Assembly (NCBI RefSeq): GCF_001949145.1
Contig: NW_019091358.1
Coordinates: 131,653 to 156,236 of the forward strand
DNA from: Acanthaster planci
Lineage: Eukaryota; Echinodermata; Asteroidea; Valvatida; Acanthasteridae
Reading direction: 5' to 3'
Length of the DNA: 24,584 nt
A program made the position numbers and the translations under genes. Every line of letters starts with the position of its first letter. Position 1 is the first letter of the stretch. This document shows positions 20,957-24,584 of the stretch, in pieces. A model generated the notes under the pieces. That model made no database searches, had not been told where the DNA came from, and saw only the letters and a program-made list of their open reading frames with translations.

Positions 20957-21202
20957 ATGACTCTAGCTTTAGTCACCAAAATCGAATACGCTAAATTAGT
21001 CGCCGCTCACGCCACGTGGTTAGTCGTCAACGGCTACGAATCACAATGAGATTTAATCGCACAGGCAAAGTTAGACAGGCAAAACCAAAGGCACCGCATT
21101 TGTTTAATGAGAAAGACTAAGACTGGCAAAGAAGTTTACAAGCCGAATGAAATATTTATTTCCGACGATTTATGCGCCGCTAAAAAAATGAAAAATGAAT
21201 AG
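20957..21202 (+). pseudogene. small viral-type ORF with in-frame TGA
   Basis: An 82-codon frame from the ATG at 20957 (leader TTTTATAAAAATCAA) to TAG at 21200 is interrupted once, by TGA at 21047-21049. The stretch before it (LVTKIEYAKLVAAHATWLV) and after it (DLIAQAKLDRQNQRHRICLM, then EVYKPNEIFISDDLCAAKK) both look like real protein. I do not recognise the family. Because other ORFs in the block carry TAA as well as TGA, decay is likelier than stop-codon recoding. The next ORF starts 11 bp downstream. Confidence 0.55.
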
Positions 21203-21213
21203 AGACTATATAA

Positions 21214-21447
21214 ATGGAAATGATAAACCATAAAACAAACGTGAATTGTTATTTTTGCAAAGACAAGAGAAATTCAGTTGACTTGATGAGATGTAATAAC
21301 TCCACTTGCGGCGAGTGCGGCAGGTGTATAAATTGCGTATATTGTTTAAATTCATACGACTGCCAAAATTCAAGCGCCTTGGACAGTTGCGAAGATTGTT
21401 ACGATTTGATCTCACGCTGTGAGAAAAAATATTTTATGAATGTGTGA
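21214..21447 (+). CDS. cysteine-rich small protein
   Basis: This is a 77-residue frame with 12 cysteines. Five are spaced every third residue (Cys32, 35, 38, 41, 44: CGECGRCINCVYC), after a CxxC at 12/15, followed by DCQNSSALDSCEDCYDL. Such C-x2-C ladders occur in metal-binding proteins and in short repeat solenoids of large DNA viruses; I cannot name the family. The leader ACTATATAA directly before ATGGAAATG is TATA-like. A second Met at codon 3 is an alternative start. The stop overlaps the next ATG. Confidence 0.6.
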   Translation: MEMINHKTNVNCYFCKDKRNSVDLMRCNNSTCGECGRCINCVYCLNSYDCQNSSALDSCEDCYDLISRCEKKYFMNV

Positions 21448-21545
21448 TGCCCATTCCGAGTGACAACGTATTTGACGCGTTGCACAGTAATTACGATCAT
21501 AGAAAATTCACTGGCCATTCATTTTTGTTCAGACCAAGAGAATGA
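21447..21545 (+). CDS. short ORF overlapping the previous stop (TGATG)
   Basis: The ATG at 21447 shares its A with the TGA of the Cys-rich ORF. It encodes 32 residues (MPIPSDNVFDALHSNYDHRK and then FTGHSFLFRPRE) and ends TGA. Stop/start overlap is common in compact viral genomes and rare in the host. It could be a truncated 5' part of a longer gene, since the frame stops just before the non-coding repeat region. Function unknown. Confidence 0.45.
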   Translation: MPIPSDNVFDALHSNYDHRKFTGHSFLFRPRE

Positions 21546-21718
21546 TAAAATAGCAAGGGAATAAAATCAGGAGAGTATTCCAAATAAAGTCTCTGGGGAG
21601 CTTTCATCCAACCAAAGATTGACAGCTGACCCGACCGTCTAGTACAACAGTTGTTCCGGTAGACTTGGTTGCGTCTTCTGATTGACAGCCCGCCTTGGCA
21701 TTTCTTTTCCTAACACCC

Positions 21719-22016
21719 TACCCGCCAAATATAGTAATACTTCCTTCCTTGACATTTTCTATCCTAACCTAGATCACGTGTGGTTTTTATTAATTTCCAC
21801 TAACACAACCGCCCAGTTATTTTATTCAGAGCACCCAACCCACCAAAAATATAAATATTTTTATCCCCCTTGGCATTTCTTTAAGGTTTTAATTTTTTTC
21901 TGCACCATGGTCTCTTTTTTATTCCGAGCACCCAACCCGCCAATAATATTAATTCTTCCTTCCTATCCTCTGCATTTTCTATCCACACCTTGATCACTTG
22001 TGGTTTTTGTTAAGAA
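21719..22016 (+). repeat. three diverged direct repeats
   Basis: CACCCAACCCRCCAA-type blocks occur at about 21720, 21839 and 21936. The first and third also share CTTCCTTCC, CATTTTCTATCC and GATCAC-TGTGGTTTTT. Spacing is about 119 and 97 bp. The region between the 32-codon ORF and the polymerase relic has no coding frame that I trust. Confidence 0.55.
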
Positions 22017-22193
22017 TGTATAAAATGTGGGAAGTCGGTACATCAACGGAACAGAATGAGCATTTATAAGAGGGAAGAAAAAACATCTTATCGGACCAAA
22101 CACTGTTGACACTTATTGAGCCAAGGCTCAAGAACAGCTTGTATGCACGTTCTTCGCATCTTTGTTGTGACCCTGCCATTCTCGCACGCGCAA

Positions 22194-22327
22194 GAACGGT
22201 CAATTAACATAATAATACTCTCCGAGTCACTCATGCAAGCGAAGGGGCAGGAACGGGTTCCGAGGTGCTCTTCGGAATGGGGGTGAACGGGAGGGCGTGC
22301 AGAACGGAAGGGAACGCGTGCGAACGG
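22194..22327 (+). repeat. GAACGG motif cluster
   Basis: GAACGG occurs at 22194, 22251, 22285, 22302 and 22322, and GAACGC at 22312: six hits in 134 bp, all in one orientation and locally GC-rich. The cluster lies just beyond the end of the polymerase relic. It may be a binding-site array or the remains of a tandem repeat. Confidence 0.5.
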
Positions 22328-22333
22328 TCTCTA

Positions 22334-22990
22334 TATTTTTGATCCCGTCCCAAACTCGGTATTTTTATCGATATAACTCTTCATCCAAGGCGCTTGTTTA
22401 AATGACATCATGTGATGCACCTGTTTTAACTGGAGACCAAGTTCTAAATATTTCTGCAACGTTCGATAATGAACCACATATTTATTCTTGGTGTTTAAAG
22501 TCGACACGAGTTTATCTACCGAGGTACTTCACTCACCGTGGGGTGTTAAGTCTTTTTGGTATTCTGACAGCCATTCATTTGGAATCGATATATTTTCCGG
22601 TACCAGTGGGAAGTTGTTAATAAGAGGACGTCCGTCTCGACATATAAATCGTGGTAATCTCCGAGATGACAGCAGTTGAACGTTTTCCATATGTTTTGAG
22701 CTCGATAATATTCTTACTCAGTAACAGATGCCTGCCTCAACGACCTGTAAAAAGTGGCTTGAGGAGGCAGTTGTGATTCTTCAAATTTATCAAAGGAGTT
22801 TATGTGTTCGTACGGGTAAATCCCCTTTTCTAAAAGTAAATCTGCATTATTTGGGAATCTTTCGTGGAGTAGATTAAAATCGTCGGGTGAACAATTCTTA
22901 ACCAGCCGATCGAGAGATGCAGCCATGAAATGAAATGTAATTCTTGGTGTTTTTAGTGATGACTTTAATTTTACTCCTGTGCTCCCTGCA
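22334..22990 (-). pseudogene. protein-primed family B DNA polymerase relic (Maverick/Polinton/adintovirus type)
   Basis: On the minus strand, FMAASLDRLVKN, EKGIYPYEHINSFDKF and SQLPPQATFYRSL lead to YHDLYVETDVLLL. These are typical of the exonuclease half of protein-primed polymerases of Maverick-type elements; YHDLYVETD is the Exo III Y-x3-D motif. After about 22605 the sequence jumps, in another frame, to PENISIPNEWLSEYQ, TKNKYVVHYRTLQKYLELGL and MMSFKQAPWMKSYIDKNTE, a part that normally lies far downstream. The intervening palm segment with motif A is deleted, and motifs B and C never appear. Further lesions are TAA at 22714-22716 and TGA at 22529-22531. The upstream end stops near 22990, where plus-strand genes begin. 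It cannot encode an active polymerase. Confidence 0.88.
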
Positions 22991-23010
22991 TAATTAGATA
23001 CGCGTCGTAT

Positions 23011-23241
23011 TTGCACCTGCTGCGTAAATTGTGTCGAGTTGGAAGGAATGATCACGTGGTGCTCGTAGACGGTAAGCATAAACAGCTGAGGCACGCGCGA
23101 GAAAACGAGCCACTGCCTGATTTAGCGACAAAACTCGACACGGATTTATACAAAAGTGGATTAATTATTGAATACGACGTTGACATTGAACATTTAATTA
23201 AAGTAGAAATCCCACCGAAGTTAATAGACGCGGCCGAATAA
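23011..23241 (+). CDS. viral-type ORF, 5' end uncertain or truncated
   Basis: The frame is open from 22969 to TAA at 23239, with no in-frame ATG near its start. The last 50 or so residues (LPDLATKLDTDLYKSGLIIE, then DVDIEHLIKVEIPPKLIDAA) look like real acidic protein; the part before about 23060 overlaps the end of the polymerase relic on the other strand and may be junction sequence. So the gene appears cut at its 5' end by the rearrangement that brought the two together. No family recognised. Confidence 0.45.
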   Translation: MHLLRKLCRVGRNDHVVLVDGKHKQLRHARENEPLPDLATKLDTDLYKSGLIIEYDVDIEHLIKVEIPPKLIDAAE

Positions 23242-23256
23242 AAATGAGAAGAATTT

Positions 23257-23736
23257 ATGACAAAGCCGGGAAAATCAGAACCATGTCAAGTATATATCGT
23301 TTCAGACGACCACAAGCATCTCAATGCCAACAACTGGGACCCCAATGTTACCTACGGTCCCTTTGACCCGAGTAAATAAATTATTTCAAAACCTGTGATT
23401 AAAGAAGGCACCCACTTGAGTCAATGCAGCTCACCCATTTTTTACCATCACAACGGCCAAAATAAACGCCTGTTGATTATGACGAGAGAACCCTGCTACG
23501 GTATAAACCTGCTTTACAAATACAGCACTCGAGATAAAACCCCCGAAAACATCAAAGGCCGTCAAATTTGCTATCAAATACAACAACCTACGACAAACAT
23601 ACTCGATCACATAAATTTGGCCGTTTATAAATTTGTTGAATCTCAAGAGTCGAATCTCCCGTCTAACACTGTAAACAAATGTATGTTAAAACAGATCCCT
23701 ATGCCTCTCTATTTGATCACCAAAAAGACTCATTGA
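23257..23736 (+). pseudogene. putative DNA-binding viral gene, first fragment, in-frame TAA
   Basis: From the ATG at 23257 (leader GAAGAATTT) the frame runs to 23736 with one TAA at 23377-23379. Before it: CQVYIVSDDHKHLNANNWDP. After it: IISKPVIKEGTHL, PIFYHHNGQNKRLLIMTREP, GINLLYKYSTRDKTPENIKG and QICYQIQ. The S-K-P start, the short hydrophobic strand before a P and the Y/K/G-rich strands vaguely resemble single-stranded-DNA-binding proteins of large DNA viruses; this is a weak, memory-based likeness. Coding-like sequence then continues in two other frames, suggesting one gene broken by frameshifts. Confidence 0.5.
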
Positions 23737-23861
23737 CTCGTCAAATATGGATAAATTTATCAATAAGAGATGCGACGCACAATCATTTATTTGTCCAAAA
23801 GACGTATACTACGGTACCCACTGTTCACTGTCGTGCGGCGCCAGCGTTCGGTATAGAGTGA
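23679..23861 (+). pseudogene. middle-frame segment of the same probable gene
   Basis: MYVKTDPYASLFDHQKDSLT and RQIWINLSIRD are open in a second frame just where the first fragment runs out of plausible protein (about 23680-23790). The tail (CRAAPAF) looks random, and the third frame takes over near 23790. It may be a bridge between the fragments rather than a gene. Confidence 0.35.
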
Positions 23862-24001
23862 CAGCGGCAATGTTGAAAATTAGAAACGACGGACTAATTT
23901 CAAATAAGTCGGTGTTGCAAGCGTTTAGCGGATATGGATTTGAATCTGGATCTGAATCTGGATCTGGATCTGAAACTCCCGTGAAATTAAAAGTTGATTA
24001 A
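23747..24001 (+). CDS. small ORF with C-terminal Gly/Ser/Glu repeat, or last fragment of the broken gene
   Basis: An 84-residue frame, MDKFINKRCDAQSFICPKDV, then SCGASVRYRVTAAMLKIRND, ISNKSVLQAF, GYGFESGSESGSGSE and a basic end. The Gly/Ser/Glu tail comes from a hexanucleotide repeat (about 23935-23976). Acidic Gly/Ser tails are common on single-stranded-DNA-binding proteins, which fits the idea that this is the C-terminal end of the gene started at 23257. Alternatively it is a separate gene whose ATG lies 10 bp after the previous stop. Confidence 0.5.
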   Translation: MDKFINKRCDAQSFICPKDVYYGTHCSLSCGASVRYRVTAAMLKIRNDGLISNKSVLQAFSGYGFESGSESGSGSETPVKLKVD

Positions 24002-24037
24002 ATTTGAATACTTAACTTATGATGAAAAAATCAATTG

Positions 24038-24078
24038 AACCTCGGTTATTCCGAGGAATAACCGAGGTTAATTTTTTT
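24038..24078 (+). terminator. perfect 14-bp hairpin plus T run at gene end
   Basis: AACCTCGGTTATTC (24038-24051) and GAATAACCGAGGTT (24056-24069) are exact reverse complements around a CGAG loop, followed by seven T (24072-24078). It lies 36 bp after the stop of the preceding ORF and 38 bp before the next ATG. Hairpins at gene ends are the known 3'-end signal of mimivirus-type giant viruses; here that role is inferred from place and form. Confidence 0.7.
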
Positions 24079-24107
24079 GCCTTAAATAAATGGACTATTA
24101 ATAAAAA

Positions 24108-24584
24108 ATGACAGACGCAGAGATTTATCATTTAACCGGCTCATTACCTAAATGGCCAACCCCACCATCACGACCAAAAAACATGTGTGATCATTATGTA
24201 GTAGAAATAAACGACAGATATGCGTGTAAACATTGTGGTATAATTTTGGGGTGGGTTTCCTCTTACACCCCTGTAGACATGGGAGATAGATATTACAAGC
24301 ATCACGTTTGGAAAAAAACGCCACCCCCAAAATCGAGAAAAACTTTAAAAAAGTTTAACGTTCAATTGGAGAATGGTGAAGCGGGTGAAATAAAATATAA
24401 GTTAAATCGAGTTCTAAACGGCAAGATCTCTAGAGGTAAACTGTTGAAGGCTTTAATTGCGGTATGTTATCAAGACGTGACAAAAGAACCTACAGAAGCC
24501 GTAAAAGATCTATTTCAAGTTTCGGATAAGCACTGGGAAAACGCCTTTGACAAATTAAACCTCGCCAAACAAGATTTCCAAAAA
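24108..24584 (+). CDS. TFIIB-like transcription factor, viral type, C-terminus outside window
   Basis: The ATG at 24108 (leader TAATAAAAA) opens 159 uninterrupted codons to the window edge. After a proline-rich start (PKWPTPPSRPK) comes a zinc ribbon with ligands Cys27, His29, Cys40 and Cys43 (YACKHCGIILGW), then a basic linker (YKHHVWKKTPPPKSRKTLKK) and a segment like the first cyclin fold of TFIIB (ISRGKLLKALIAVCYQDVTK). TFIIB recruits RNA polymerase to promoters; large DNA viruses often encode their own. The first zinc pair is Cys-x-His rather than the usual Cys-x2-Cys/His. Another viral late factor with a zinc ribbon is possible. It is the best-preserved ORF of the block. Confidence 0.65.
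   Translation, partial: MTDAEIYHLTGSLPKWPTPPSRPKNMCDHYVVEINDRYACKHCGIILGWVSSYTPVDMGDRYYKHHVWKKTPPPKSRKTLKKFNVQLENGEAGEIKYKLNRVLNGKISRGKLLKALIAVCYQDVTKEPTEAVKDLFQVSDKHWENAFDKLNLAKQDFQK

Larger units (their letters stand above)
20770..24584. mobile_element. endogenous DNA-virus-like block, right end outside window
   Basis: Several small ORFs without introns lie close together on the plus strand with AT-rich leaders before each ATG. Included are a Cys-rich protein, a TFIIB-like factor and a putative DNA-binding gene. A protein-primed family B polymerase relic lies on the minus strand. Viral-type TFIIB and the compact layout point to a nucleocytoplasmic large DNA virus or relative; the polymerase points to Maverick/adintovirus types. 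Stops and frameshifts in several ORFs say the block is integrated and decaying. The left border is approximate and no integrase or capsid gene is visible. A contig chimera is the alternative. Confidence 0.7.

Noticed and set aside
22402-22679. Plus-strand ORFs of 63-72 codons
   Set aside because: They are antisense shadows of the polymerase relic, whose minus-strand reading is clearly the real one.
24019-24111. 30-codon ORF reading through the hairpin, whose stop overlaps the TFIIB-like ATG
   Set aside because: The frame consists largely of the palindrome itself and its product has no protein-like character beyond that; likely chance.
1-24584. Possible CRISPR arrays, rRNA, tRNA genes and bacterial operons
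   Set aside because: No regular spaced repeats, no rRNA-like conserved blocks, no cloverleaf seen; the gene structure is eukaryotic.

Overview
The window looks like a piece of an animal nuclear genome, probably a marine invertebrate (possibly a deuterostome). The signs are AT-rich sequence, spliceosomal exons separated by kilobase-scale introns, many dispersed TACATGTA palindromes, several families of TTAA-bounded repeats, and a tyrosine-recombinase relic of the DIRS/Ngaro type. The species cannot be fixed from the sequence alone.

Layout from left to right. (1) 227-5040, minus strand: eight consecutive exons of a THAP-domain, Kolobok-like transposase-derived gene. Splice sites and phases fit end to end, but the frame is broken by three frameshifts and two nonsense codons, and one THAP zinc ligand is lost. 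The gene continues past the left edge. (2) 5041-10454: intergenic or intronic DNA rich in mobile-element remains. It holds two full-length copies (A, B) and a 42-bp end-to-end remnant (D) of one TTAA-bounded repeat, the C-terminal half of a tyrosine recombinase, a hairpin, and a YY1-like ATGGCGGC site. (3) 10455-19276, plus strand: three phase-compatible exons of a leucine-rich-repeat gene, best matched to LRRC9. The introns contain repeat copy C, a piggyBac-like TTAA MITE, an element of about 715 bp with 14-bp inverted ends and a nested foldback, and tandem repeats.

(4) About 20770-24584: a sharp change of character. Small intronless plus-strand ORFs are packed closely, with AT-rich leaders and one stop/start overlap. 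A perfect 14-bp hairpin followed by seven T stands between two of the genes. The last ORF is an open TFIIB-like factor that runs off the right edge. In the middle lies a decayed protein-primed family B DNA polymerase of Maverick/Polinton/adintovirus type on the minus strand, with part of its catalytic core deleted. I read this block as an endogenous DNA virus, or a composite of a large-DNA-virus-like segment and a Maverick-like one, now decaying. Several ORFs carry in-frame stops (TGA, TAA, TGA), and the putative DNA-binding gene is spread over three frames.

How the parts relate: the left gene and the TTAA-bounded repeats could belong to one mobilisation system, because Kolobok and piggyBac transposases both target TTAA, but no terminal inverted repeat links them here. 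The viral block starts about 1.5 kb downstream of the last LRRC9-like exon seen, so it probably sits in the next intron of that gene, unless the contig is chimeric at about 20.7 kb.
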